Shown here in pieces: positions 7,147 to 15,305 of a stretch of DNA of 41,534 nt (the stretch's first letter is position 1; each line of letters starts with the position of its first letter). The stretch is from Flavobacteriales bacterium UBA2619. Its GTDB lineage: Bacteria > Bacteroidota > Bacteroidia > Flavobacteriales_D > Sanyastnellaceae. The position numbers and the translations under genes were made by a program. Where the stretch lies: positions 1 through 41,534 of the forward strand of contig DDJR01000008.1 in NCBI GenBank assembly GCA_002339135.1, given 5' to 3'. Under the pieces are notes generated by a model. That model was given only the letters and a program-made list of their open reading frames with translations, was not told where the DNA came from and searched no databases.

Positions 7147-8676
7147 CTAGAAAAGTGTAGCCATTCCAACTCTCGACTCTACATAGGCTGGAAGTTCAGA
7201 AATGAGAATTCGCTCTTGGGTCATACCGTCTCGCTCACGAACGGTGACAGAATGGTCATTTAAAGAATCGTGATCGATTGTAACACAAAGCGGAGTTCCG
7301 ATAGCGTCTTGCCTGCGGTAGCGTCGTCCGATTCCGTCCTTCTCGTCATACTGACAATTGTGATTCAGGCGCAGTTTAGAAATTACTTCTCTCGCTTTTT
7401 CAGGAAGACCATCTTTTTTTACAAGCGGTAAAATTGCAACTTTAACTGGAGCTAGCGCGTAAGGAATGCTCAGCACCGTTCGAGAGTTCCCCTCTCCCAA
7501 GTCTTCTTCTTTGTAAGAACTGCTCAGAACAGCAAGGAACATTCTATCAAGGCCTATAGAAGTTTCGACGACGTATGGAACAAAACTTTCCTTGGTTTCT
7601 GGATCGAAAAACCTCAGCTTTTTTCCAGAAAACTCTTCGTGACTTTTAAGATCAAAGTCAGTTCGAGAATGAATGCCCTCTAGTTCCTTGAATCCCATAG
7701 GAAAATCGAACTCGATATCACAGGCTGCATCTGCGTAATGAGCGAGTTTAACATGATCATGAAACTTGTAATTCTCATCACCTAAACCCAGTGTGGAATG
7801 CCATTTTATACGCTCCGCTTTCCAATATTCATACCACTCTCCTTGATCTCCAGGCTTGACGAAAAACTGCATTTCCATTTGTTCAAATTCGCGCATACGG
7901 AAAATGAACTGCCTGGCGATAATTTCATTTCGGAAAGCTTTCCCGATTTGTGCTATTCCAAAGGGAAGCTTCATGCGACCGCTTTTCTGAACGTTGAGGT
8001 AGTTGACGAAAATACCTTGTGCAGTTTCAGGACGCAGGTAGATTACCCCGGAATCTCCACTAACTGCACCAAGTTCAGTACTGAACATCAGGTTAAACTG
8101 TCGCACGTCCGTCCAGTTTTTAGACCCGCTGACAGGACAAACAATCTCCAGCTCTTCAATTAACGCCTTGACCCCCGCAAGATCCTCAGCATTCATCGCG
8201 TTTTTAAACTTTTCGTTGATTTCGTCGATTGTCTTTTTGCGTCGTAAAACGTTTGTGTTGGTCGCTCGGAACTCCGCTTCGTTGAAATCATCTCCGAACC
8301 GCTTCAGTCCTTTTGCAACGTCTTTGTCAATCTTTTTCTCGATTTTAGCGATGTGATCCTCGATTAAAACATCCGCACGATAGCGTTTGTTGCTGTCTTT
8401 GTTGTCAATCAGAGGGTCGTTGAAGGCATCCACGTGGCCAGAAGCTTTCCAAGTTTTTGGATGCATGAAAATCGAAGCGTCTATACCCACGATGTTGTCG
8501 TTCATGCGCACCATTGCGGTCCACCAATAATTTTTAATGTTGTTCTTAAGCTCACTACCAAGTTGACCGTAGTCGTAGGCCGCACTTAAGCCATCATAAA
8601 TTTCACTACTTGGAAATACGAAGCCATACTCTTTCGCATGGCTAATCACTTTTTTCAGTCCGTCTTCTTGGCTCAT
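7147..8676 (-). CDS. glyS: Glycine--tRNA ligase (single-chain, dimeric type)
   Basis: This class II aminoacyl-tRNA synthetase charges tRNA-Gly. I chose MSQEDG at 8676 (509 residues) because homologues start just before the conserved KxxxHAKEYGFVFPSSEIYDGL segment. An ATG at 8706 in the same frame is also possible. Class II motifs are visible: RPETAQGIF (from residue 215), the motif-2 FRNEI (248-252) followed by REFEQMEMQFF, and motif 3 in GLDRMFLAVL. A C-terminal anticodon-binding domain follows (from about APVKVAILPLV). The charged insertion near residues 90-180 is typical of the alpha2 type. It shares a transcript with pgk. Confidence 0.96.
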   Translation of the reverse strand: MSQEDGLKKVISHAKEYGFVFPSSEIYDGLSAAYDYGQLGSELKNNIKNYWWTAMVRMNDNIVGIDASIFMHPKTWKASGHVDAFNDPLIDNKDSNKRYRADVLIEDHIAKIEKKIDKDVAKGLKRFGDDFNEAEFRATNTNVLRRKKTIDEINEKFKNAMNAEDLAGVKALIEELEIVCPVSGSKNWTDVRQFNLMFSTELGAVSGDSGVIYLRPETAQGIFVNYLNVQKSGRMKLPFGIAQIGKAFRNEIIARQFIFRMREFEQMEMQFFVKPGDQGEWYEYWKAERIKWHSTLGLGDENYKFHDHVKLAHYADAACDIEFDFPMGFKELEGIHSRTDFDLKSHEEFSGKKLRFFDPETKESFVPYVVETSIGLDRMFLAVLSSSYKEEDLGEGNSRTVLSIPYALAPVKVAILPLVKKDGLPEKAREVISKLRLNHNCQYDEKDGIGRRYRRQDAIGTPLCVTIDHDSLNDHSVTVRERDGMTQERILISELPAYVESRVGMATLF

Positions 8677-8716
8677 TGCGTTTTTGTGTTTTGCAACATG
8701 AAACATTTACAGATTC

Positions 8717-8724
8717 CAAAGTTA
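8717..8724 (-). promoter_or_regulatory. -7 box of glyS-pgk
   Basis: Read on the minus strand this is TAACTTTG, a perfect TAnnTTTG box, about 40 bases before the preferred glyS start at 8676 and 10 bases before the alternative ATG at 8706. Confidence 0.5.
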
Positions 8725-8864
8725 CTTATAACAGGGTGTTGAAGTATGAGATGTATCCTTGTATTTATCGGAGCCAAACCACTTCAAAGCCGCTTATCTG
8801 CATAGACGATTTGCCTCACGATGCCTGTGACCAGTTCTATTCATTTTTATCTTCCTTAAATCGC

Positions 8865-8872
8865 TAACTTAG
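8865..8872 (+). promoter_or_regulatory. -7-like box of gpsA
   Basis: TAACTTAG lies exactly 4 bases before the gpsA ATG. It is one mismatch from TAnnTTTG. The rest of the 8725-8864 gap shows nothing I can support. Confidence 0.4.
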
Positions 8873-8876
8873 CACA

Positions 8877-9890
8877 ATGTCAAAGAAGCCGATGATCGGG
8901 GTTTTAGGAAGCGGAAGCTGGGCCACGGCACTGGTAAAAATGCTTTGCGAAAACGTGGAAGAACTTCACTGGTGGGTAAGGTCTCAAGACACCATTGATC
9001 ACATAGCTCGCTATGGAAACAACCCGAGATACATCGAGAGCATTCAGTTTCCAATCGAGAAACTCAATCTAACGACAGATCTGAAAAGCGTGATTGAATC
9101 GAGTGACATTGTCATTGTTGCGATTCCTTCTATGTTTTTAGATGAGGTGTTTAACAATGCGTTTGGGGAAGACTCATCGTTCACTCCCTTTTCCAAAAAA
9201 CTTGTATTTTCTGCCATAAAAGGCATGATTTCTAAATACAATTCTATTCCGGCTAGATATCTGCACAAGAGATTCGACATTCCGTATGAACAACTTGGGA
9301 TTATCTGCGGCCCTTGCCATGCTGAAGAGGTAGCCCGTGAAAGACTTTCTTACTTAACAGTGGCTTGCCCAGACACCACTCAGGCAGAAACATTTGCTCC
9401 ATTTCTAAGAACCAGGTACATCAAAGTGAGCACATCTGACGATGTTTTCGGAGCGGAACTCGCTGCAGTTTTGAAAAATGTATATGCCATTGGAGCGGGC
9501 CTAGCTCATGGGTTGGGCTATGGAGACAATTTTATTTCAGTCATGATCTCCAATGCCGCGATTGAGATGAAGAGGTTTATTGACGCGGTTCACAACATTG
9601 ACCGGAACATTAAAAGCAGCCCGTATCTCGGCGACCTACTCGTAACTGCATACAGCGTGAACAGTCGCAACAGGGCGCTTGGCACGATGATTGGAAGTGG
9701 ATACACCGTAATGGCAGCAGTAACAGAATTAAAAATGGTCGCAGAAGGCATGACGGGTGCAAAAGGGATTTTCGAAATGAACAAAGAGTTCAATGTGGAG
9801 ATGCCTATTTCTGAGGCTGTGTATAGAATTCTTCACGAGCGCATGTCGCCAGTTTTAGAAATGAGACTTTTATCAGACTTACTCAAGTGA
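8877..9890 (+). CDS. gpsA: Glycerol-3-phosphate dehydrogenase (NAD(P)+)
   Basis: This cytoplasmic enzyme reduces dihydroxyacetone phosphate to sn-glycerol 3-phosphate, the backbone for phospholipids. The 337-residue length is usual. The N-terminal Rossmann motif GSGSWATAL (residues 11-19) is intact. The substrate-side signatures GPCHAEEV (for the usual GPxxAxE) and LKNVYAIGAGLAHGLGYGDN, which carries the catalytic Lys, are present, as is a C-terminal helical domain. The stop overlaps the start of the next gene by four bases (GTGA), so the two are coupled even though their functions differ. Confidence 0.95.
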   Translation: MSKKPMIGVLGSGSWATALVKMLCENVEELHWWVRSQDTIDHIARYGNNPRYIESIQFPIEKLNLTTDLKSVIESSDIVIVAIPSMFLDEVFNNAFGEDSSFTPFSKKLVFSAIKGMISKYNSIPARYLHKRFDIPYEQLGIICGPCHAEEVARERLSYLTVACPDTTQAETFAPFLRTRYIKVSTSDDVFGAELAAVLKNVYAIGAGLAHGLGYGDNFISVMISNAAIEMKRFIDAVHNIDRNIKSSPYLGDLLVTAYSVNSRNRALGTMIGSGYTVMAAVTELKMVAEGMTGAKGIFEMNKEFNVEMPISEAVYRILHERMSPVLEMRLLSDLLK

Positions 9891-12800
9891 AAAAAAGCTT
9901 CTTATCCATCTCAGTATTAATGGTCACCCTGTTGTCAGGGTCGACGTTGTTTTCACAACAACACTCCGCAGATTTGGCGTTTTTACCTAACGAAGGTCAA
10001 TGGGATTCCTTTGTATCCTACCGCGCCGAACTCGATGGGGGTGTTTTTTGGATGGAAGAAAACGGATGGACAGCGTGGCTGGCGGGAGAGGGTTACGACG
10101 ATTTATGGGATCACGAAAGTGGACATCACGAAAGCGAAACCTTGTCATCGCATGCCTGGAGAGTTCGATTTAAAGAGGGAAATTCCCAGACAGAAAAATC
10201 AGGGAGGCACGAGCTGGGCTACAAAGTCAATTATTACAGAGGCAGCGACGAAACGAAATGGGTAAGCGGTCTTGATGCGGTGGGTCAGGTGAGATACAAT
10301 GAGGTTTGGCCCGGAATAGAATTAATCATGGACGGAAGGGCGAGAGGGACGAAAAAACTCAAGTACGACTGGGTAGTAGAGCCGGGAGCAGACCCCTCAA
10401 ACATCGTTCTGATTCATGAAGGAACAGAACTCAGTTTGCGTCCTGACGGATCGTTGCTTCACCTCATGGGAGAGACTGGAGACATCATTGAAGGCGCACC
10501 GTTTGCTTACCAGCTCATCGATGGTTCACGTATCTCACAAGTTGAGTGCCACTACAAATTAGCGCATCGCGCAGATGGCACGACAGAGGTTAGCTTTGAA
10601 TTGGGGGACTACAATACGGACCTTAGATTAACCATAGATCCAGACTTGGTATTTGCAACTTACATAGGTGCAACCCAAGCAAACTGGGGGTTTACTGCTG
10701 CTTTTGATGATGACGGAAGGTCCATCTCTGGAGCTGCGTTGTGGGATGGGGGAATGGGAATATACCCCACGACTGCGGGTGCCGTTTCTACCACTTTCGA
10801 TGCTGGAAACGGACCTTTCGATATAGGAATTACAGTATTTACAGCAGATGGAGCAGCCCTTGTTTATAGCACCATTGTGGGTGGAAACAGCATGGACATT
10901 TGTTCTTCCTTGGTTGCTGATTCAAATGGTGACTTCTATGCTTTAGGAACAACAGGGTCTTCCAACTTCCCAGTCTCTGGCGGATCTTATGACGGTACGT
11001 TTAATGGTGGAGATGCGGTCAATCTAGGGAATTGTTGCAACTTCCCAGGTGACTTCCCCAATGGATCTGATTTGTTCATCTTGAAGTTTTCCTCCGGAAC
11101 CGGAGGTTTGTTAAGCGGAACCTATGTCGGAGGGTCGGACAACGACGGCATCAATTCCGGTTCGATTTTGAATTACAACTATGGAGACGTTTTTAGGGGC
11201 GAGATTAATGTAGATGAACTTGACAGACCTTGGGTGGCTACAGTGACCTCAAGCACCAATTTTCCCATGATATCTGGTCCATACCCCAGTTACAACGGTG
11301 GTGATACAGACGGTGTTTTATTTCGAATGAGCCCAGATTTAGCAGCGTTAGAGTGGTCATCCTATGTAGGTGGATCTCAGGCTGATGCTGCATATGGCGT
11401 TCAATTTACTTCCGCTTTTGAACCCGTTGTTTGCGGTGGAACTCGAAGCACGGACTACCCAGCCCTAGGCTCCTCACATCAGTTTGTTTTCGGGGGAACG
11501 GTGGACGCTTTTGTAACTCGTTTTCCCAACGGAGGTGGAACACCTCTTGCGAGCACGTATTTTGGAAGTTCGTCTTATGATCAGTCGTATTTCGTTCAAG
11601 TAGATGAGGATGACAACATATATTTATATGGACAAACAGTCGGAGATTTAGCTCTCTCCGGCACCGTTTATAATGCCAGCCCCAATGCGGGTCAATTTAT
11701 AGCTTGTTTCGATGTTCAACTCCAAAACCTTCTTTGGAATACACGTGTTGGAAACCCTAACAACGCTGGAAGTATAGACATCAGTCCTACGGCTTTTCTT
11801 GTGAGTGATTGTGGGCAGATTTACTTGTGTGGATGGGGAGGAGGAACAAATGCGGGTTCCCAGGCTGGAGGAAGCAGCGGCACACAAGGCATGCCGCTTA
11901 CAGGAGACCCGTATCAAGTGAGTTCAGACGACAGTGATTTTTGGCTAGGAATGCTTAACCCTGGAGCAGAGCAGTTGATTTATGGATCGTTCTTCGGCGG
12001 CGGACAATCGGCAGAGCATGTCGATGGAGGCACCTCCAGATTTGATAAAAACGGAACGGTGTATCAAGCGGTATGTGCAGGTTGTGGAGGAAACAATGAT
12101 TTTCCGACGACTCCAGGAGCGTGGAGCTCTACAAACGACAGCTTCAATTGCAACATCGGCATTTTTAAATTCGAGCTCGGAACCATCAACGTAGATATAG
12201 ATCTTGTGGCTCCTGACGTCATTTGTCCAGATGAACCCATACAATTCGTGAACAATTCTGAAGGTGGAGGAGTGTATTTGTGGCAATTCGGAGACGGGGA
12301 AATTAGCGATGAATTCGAACCGGCACATACCTATGCCTCACCGGGAGACTGGCAGGTTACGTTGACAGTCTCAGATCCTCTTGGGTGTTTAGATGAGCAA
12401 TCCTCCACCCTTGATTTAACAATAGAAGAACCCATCAACCTTACCATTGACCTCGTCGAACCCATTTGTTTGGGTGAAGAAGTTCAGCTTAACGCGTGGG
12501 GTTCAGATCAGTTGTATTGGCAAATTAATCCGACATTAAGCGGAACAGACATCTCCAATCCAATTGCTACGCCTACAGAAACCACGACGTATACGGTGAA
12601 CGATGAAAACGAGTGCGGCTCCGGTCAGGCCCAAGTTACTGTTGAGGTGAGTTTTGTTGAGGCAGAAGCAACACCAATAGCAACTACAATTTGTTTGGGG
12701 GACAATGTGCAGCTTTCGGCAGAAGGAGGAACCGGGTATTCTTGGTTTCCTACTGCAGGTCTCACTGAGTGGAGCTCTGCTGCCGTGACTGCTTCCCCAA

Positions 12801-13852
12801 ATGTAAACACGCAGTACACGGTTACGGTGACCGACGATTTCGGGTGCACGGATACCCAACAAATTCAGATCACGGTTGTTCCTGAACCCCCTGGAGGTTT
12901 GGTATATGACCCCATTGAAATTTGTACAGGTTATGGAACTTCTTTGCCAGGAGAAACAGGTGACGCTTGGATTTGGGAGCCAGCATCTAATCTGAATGCA
13001 GCGAACGTACAAACCCCTTACGCAACCCCCACGCAAAACATCACCTACACAGTATCCATCCAAAACATATGCGGAATAGGAACAGACGAGATCTCTGTTT
13101 TTGTTATTGTTCCGGAGGCTCAAGCTTCTGAAGATGGTGGCATTTGTAGGGGACAGGAATTTCATGTCACGGCTGCCGGAAATGATTCAGAAAACTCAAC
13201 TTATGTGTGGTCTCCTGACCAACTTGTTTCCTCATCTACGAGCAGCGATACCTATGTTTACCCAATCTTTACGACAACATTTACGGTGTATGTTACAGAC
13301 TCCAATGGCTGTACTGCCAGCGATGAACTTACGGTGTATGTTGGCCAACCGCCTTTTGTGAACGCCGGTCCAAACCGCGATGTTGAGTGGCTCGATGAAG
13401 TTAGGCTGCTTGGCTCGACGAGCGGAGACAACTATTGGTGGACCCCTGAGGAAAACCTTAGCTGTTCGTATTGTGCCCTTCCAGAAGTGTTTTCGACCGA
13501 GCCCGGCTGGTATGTTTTCCATGCGTTAGATGAAAATGGCTGTGAGGGAACAGACTCCACATACCTAGATATTTTCTATCCCATTTTCGTCCCCACATCC
13601 TTCACCCCAAACAACGATGGGGTCAATGACGCTTTTTACGTTGCTGGGCTTAGGCTAGAAGGCTACAGGCTCATTATTTACAACAGGTGGGGTGAGCAAG
13701 TGTTTTACTCGGAAGATGCAGAGCAGGCTTGGACTGGAGAATCAGAAAACGGAACCCATTACTGTCCCGACGGAGTTTATTTGTATTCACTTCGATACGA
13801 GGACCAAGACGGGGCTCACCTTCTTCATGGACACGTATCACTCTTGAGATAG
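9887..13852 (+). CDS. Very large T9SS-exported surface protein with PKD/Ig-like domains and type-B sorting domain
   Basis: The start is GTG at 9887; it gives MKKSFLSISVLMVTLL..., a clean signal peptide ending near FSQQ (residue 24), and overlaps the gpsA stop. In order, the 1321 residues comprise: an N-terminal region of the kind often seen in gliding-associated proteins (FLPNEGQWDS...), a long run of Gly/Asp/Tyr-rich repeats resembling SBBP or beta-propeller blades (about 255-770), a PKD domain with the WQFGDG motif (about 790-860), several Ig-like modules starting with ICLG or ICPD and ending CGxGxxxVxV, and a C-terminal gliding/T9SS type-B domain (SFTPNNDGVND..., IYNRWGEQVF, YLYSLRY). It is expected at the cell surface or secreted, in adhesion or motility. 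No PorP/SprF-like partner lies next to it. Confidence 0.9.
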   Translation: MKKSFLSISVLMVTLLSGSTLFSQQHSADLAFLPNEGQWDSFVSYRAELDGGVFWMEENGWTAWLAGEGYDDLWDHESGHHESETLSSHAWRVRFKEGNSQTEKSGRHELGYKVNYYRGSDETKWVSGLDAVGQVRYNEVWPGIELIMDGRARGTKKLKYDWVVEPGADPSNIVLIHEGTELSLRPDGSLLHLMGETGDIIEGAPFAYQLIDGSRISQVECHYKLAHRADGTTEVSFELGDYNTDLRLTIDPDLVFATYIGATQANWGFTAAFDDDGRSISGAALWDGGMGIYPTTAGAVSTTFDAGNGPFDIGITVFTADGAALVYSTIVGGNSMDICSSLVADSNGDFYALGTTGSSNFPVSGGSYDGTFNGGDAVNLGNCCNFPGDFPNGSDLFILKFSSGTGGLLSGTYVGGSDNDGINSGSILNYNYGDVFRGEINVDELDRPWVATVTSSTNFPMISGPYPSYNGGDTDGVLFRMSPDLAALEWSSYVGGSQADAAYGVQFTSAFEPVVCGGTRSTDYPALGSSHQFVFGGTVDAFVTRFPNGGGTPLASTYFGSSSYDQSYFVQVDEDDNIYLYGQTVGDLALSGTVYNASPNAGQFIACFDVQLQNLLWNTRVGNPNNAGSIDISPTAFLVSDCGQIYLCGWGGGTNAGSQAGGSSGTQGMPLTGDPYQVSSDDSDFWLGMLNPGAEQLIYGSFFGGGQSAEHVDGGTSRFDKNGTVYQAVCAGCGGNNDFPTTPGAWSSTNDSFNCNIGIFKFELGTINVDIDLVAPDVICPDEPIQFVNNSEGGGVYLWQFGDGEISDEFEPAHTYASPGDWQVTLTVSDPLGCLDEQSSTLDLTIEEPINLTIDLVEPICLGEEVQLNAWGSDQLYWQINPTLSGTDISNPIATPTETTTYTVNDENECGSGQAQVTVEVSFVEAEATPIATTICLGDNVQLSAEGGTGYSWFPTAGLTEWSSAAVTASPNVNTQYTVTVTDDFGCTDTQQIQITVVPEPPGGLVYDPIEICTGYGTSLPGETGDAWIWEPASNLNAANVQTPYATPTQNITYTVSIQNICGIGTDEISVFVIVPEAQASEDGGICRGQEFHVTAAGNDSENSTYVWSPDQLVSSSTSSDTYVYPIFTTTFTVYVTDSNGCTASDELTVYVGQPPFVNAGPNRDVEWLDEVRLLGSTSGDNYWWTPEENLSCSYCALPEVFSTEPGWYVFHALDENGCEGTDSTYLDIFYPIFVPTSFTPNNDGVNDAFYVAGLRLEGYRLIIYNRWGEQVFYSEDAEQAWTGESENGTHYCPDGVYLYSLRYEDQDGAHLLHGHVSLLR

Positions 13853-14875
13853 ATGGAATCTCGAAATCCAGAACTATATTGCAGCATGGACTTTAAGTTT
13901 ACGCGCAACCTTTTGCCAGGAATGTTCCTCGATTACGACTGTGTAATCATCCCCGGATTAGGCGGATTCGTTTGCAACGGCCGCTCGGCTTGGTATGATG
14001 AAGAAAATGAGGAAATGGTTCCACCTTCTCGAGAGGTGATCTTTAACCCAAACCTCACTCACAATGACGGCTTACTTGCTCAAGAGATTATGCGGGCCAG
14101 GGACTTGTCGTATTCAGAAGCGATGAAACATGTAGAGGATGAAGCGTCGTCTATGGTTGTTCAATTGGGTGAAGGAAAACCTGTTGAGATTGCGCATGTT
14201 GGCAGACTTTATTCAGGAGATGATGGCGTAACGCGTTTTTTACCAGATGCAGAATTGGTTCGTGTTCTAAGATCCTTTGGCCACGCGAGGATTCCTTTAT
14301 CGAAGATTGTTGTGAAGTCGGTTGAAAAAGAAGAAAAGAAGGCGATTCCCATGCACACCCCTTTCAGGGTTAAAGCAGCTCGTGTAGCTGCTGTAATTTC
14401 CGTGCCGATAGCTTTGGCAGGTGCGTGGATGATTTCTGACTCATCCAACTCGAACACACTTCTTAGTGTCTTTCCGAGTTTGAACACAGAGGCGATTGTT
14501 TCAACCTTCATCCCTTCACAGGGCTCGGGGTTATTTAACGCCTCACCAGAAGACACTTTCGAGGAAATCGAAATACAGTATGCTCCAGAGGAAATCGAAG
14601 TGGAATTGGAGGAAGTTGTTGTCGAATTCGCCGAAGTGCGGGAGACTCAGATTAATTTCTTGATTGTAGGCGGTGCTTTTTCTATTGCAGAAAACGCACT
14701 CAAGCTTGCGGAAACTTTAAAACAAGAAGGCTTTACACCCACCCACCACTTCCAAAGCCACAACAACTTAAACCTGGTTGCTCTGGGGGAATTTGAAACG
14801 GAGTGGTCAGCGAGGAAGGCTCTAGAAAAAGCAAGAAAAAAAGGCAGAACGGCCAGTTGGTTAAAGCGCCTGTAA
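13853..14875 (+). CDS. HU-CCDC81-like and SPOR domain protein
   Basis: The N-terminal part (YDCVIIPGLGGFVCNGR..., NDGLLA, HVGRLY) matches the prokaryotic CCDC81-like HU domains seen in Bacteroidota. A single hydrophobic helix follows (about residues 175-197, ARVAAVISVPIALAGAWMI), then an acidic linker rich in Glu and Ile/Val, then a C-terminal SPOR domain (about 268-340) that should bind denuded septal peptidoglycan. Topology is probably an N-terminal cytoplasmic DNA-binding-like part and a periplasmic SPOR. The ATG at 13853 abuts the stop of the giant surface protein (TAGATG), the same coupling as glyS-pgk. An internal Met at 13886 fits homologues' N-termini slightly better and cannot be excluded. 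The 3' end overlaps the convergent gene by 15 bases. Confidence 0.85.
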   Translation: MESRNPELYCSMDFKFTRNLLPGMFLDYDCVIIPGLGGFVCNGRSAWYDEENEEMVPPSREVIFNPNLTHNDGLLAQEIMRARDLSYSEAMKHVEDEASSMVVQLGEGKPVEIAHVGRLYSGDDGVTRFLPDAELVRVLRSFGHARIPLSKIVVKSVEKEEKKAIPMHTPFRVKAARVAAVISVPIALAGAWMISDSSNSNTLLSVFPSLNTEAIVSTFIPSQGSGLFNASPEDTFEEIEIQYAPEEIEVELEEVVVEFAEVRETQINFLIVGGAFSIAENALKLAETLKQEGFTPTHHFQSHNNLNLVALGEFETEWSARKALEKARKKGRTASWLKRL

Positions 14876-15301
14876 GTCTTCTTTTTCAAAGAGATTCTTT
14901 AATTCCAGATGCCTTTCTTCTGGGCAAGGAATCAACCCCTGCTCTAGCAGAAGAAAAATCTCTTTAGCTCTCGCTTCTTGAGGAAACTCTTTCATTCCGC
15001 TAAACAAATCTGGATTTTCAGACCCTTCTTTCTTGACCCAACGGATGACTTTGGCGGATGACTCACTAAATTGAAATACCCATCGATCAGCATCAGACTT
15101 TCTCTCGAGATAGGTCATTCTTTCCGTCGAAGATTCCCAAAACAAGTTGCTAAACTCATCCAGTAAAAAATCAACTTTGGCAGGGTCTTCGCTTTTTACT
15201 CTTTGCCATTCAGGTGCGTCAAGACCTTGAGAGGAAAGGAATTTAACAAAATCCTTTTCTACAGCCTCAAGCTCTTTGTCTGTTAACCTACGGTACCTCA
15301 C
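14861..15301 (-). CDS. DUF6495-like protein
   Basis: This 146-residue protein begins at a GTG at 15301 (VRYRRLTDKELEAVEKDF), five bases after the oligopeptidase stop. The frame stays open upstream, but the xRYRRLT start is the one I recall for the Bacteroidota DUF6495 family. The protein is mostly helical and charged, with conserved-looking features EFxxFLxxQGLxAPEW, FSNLFWES and RMTYLERKSDADRWVFQF. There is no signal peptide or membrane segment, so it is probably cytoplasmic. No function is established to my knowledge. It is the last gene of the minus-strand run and overlaps the convergent HU/SPOR gene by 15 bases. Confidence 0.75.
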   Translation of the reverse strand: MRYRRLTDKELEAVEKDFVKFLSSQGLDAPEWQRVKSEDPAKVDFLLDEFSNLFWESSTERMTYLERKSDADRWVFQFSESSAKVIRWVKKEGSENPDLFSGMKEFPQEARAKEIFLLLEQGLIPCPEERHLELKNLFEKEDLQAL

Positions 15302-15305
15302 AAGA

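Noticed and set aside
8677..8867. A 63-residue plus-strand open frame in the glyS-gpsA gap
   Set aside because: It overlaps the glyS promoter region and start, has no recognisable features and no initiation signal. It looks like chance.
11648..11917. Search for CRISPR, phage or transposon remnants across the window, using long non-gene-like frames such as this one as candidates
   Set aside because: No direct-repeat arrays, transposase motifs, integrase motifs or terminal inverted repeats were seen; all such frames are antisense shadows of real genes.
12536..13165. A 209-residue minus-strand open frame inside the giant surface protein
   Set aside because: It is a shadow of the repetitive plus-strand coding sequence. 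Its composition is irregular and it has no start signals.
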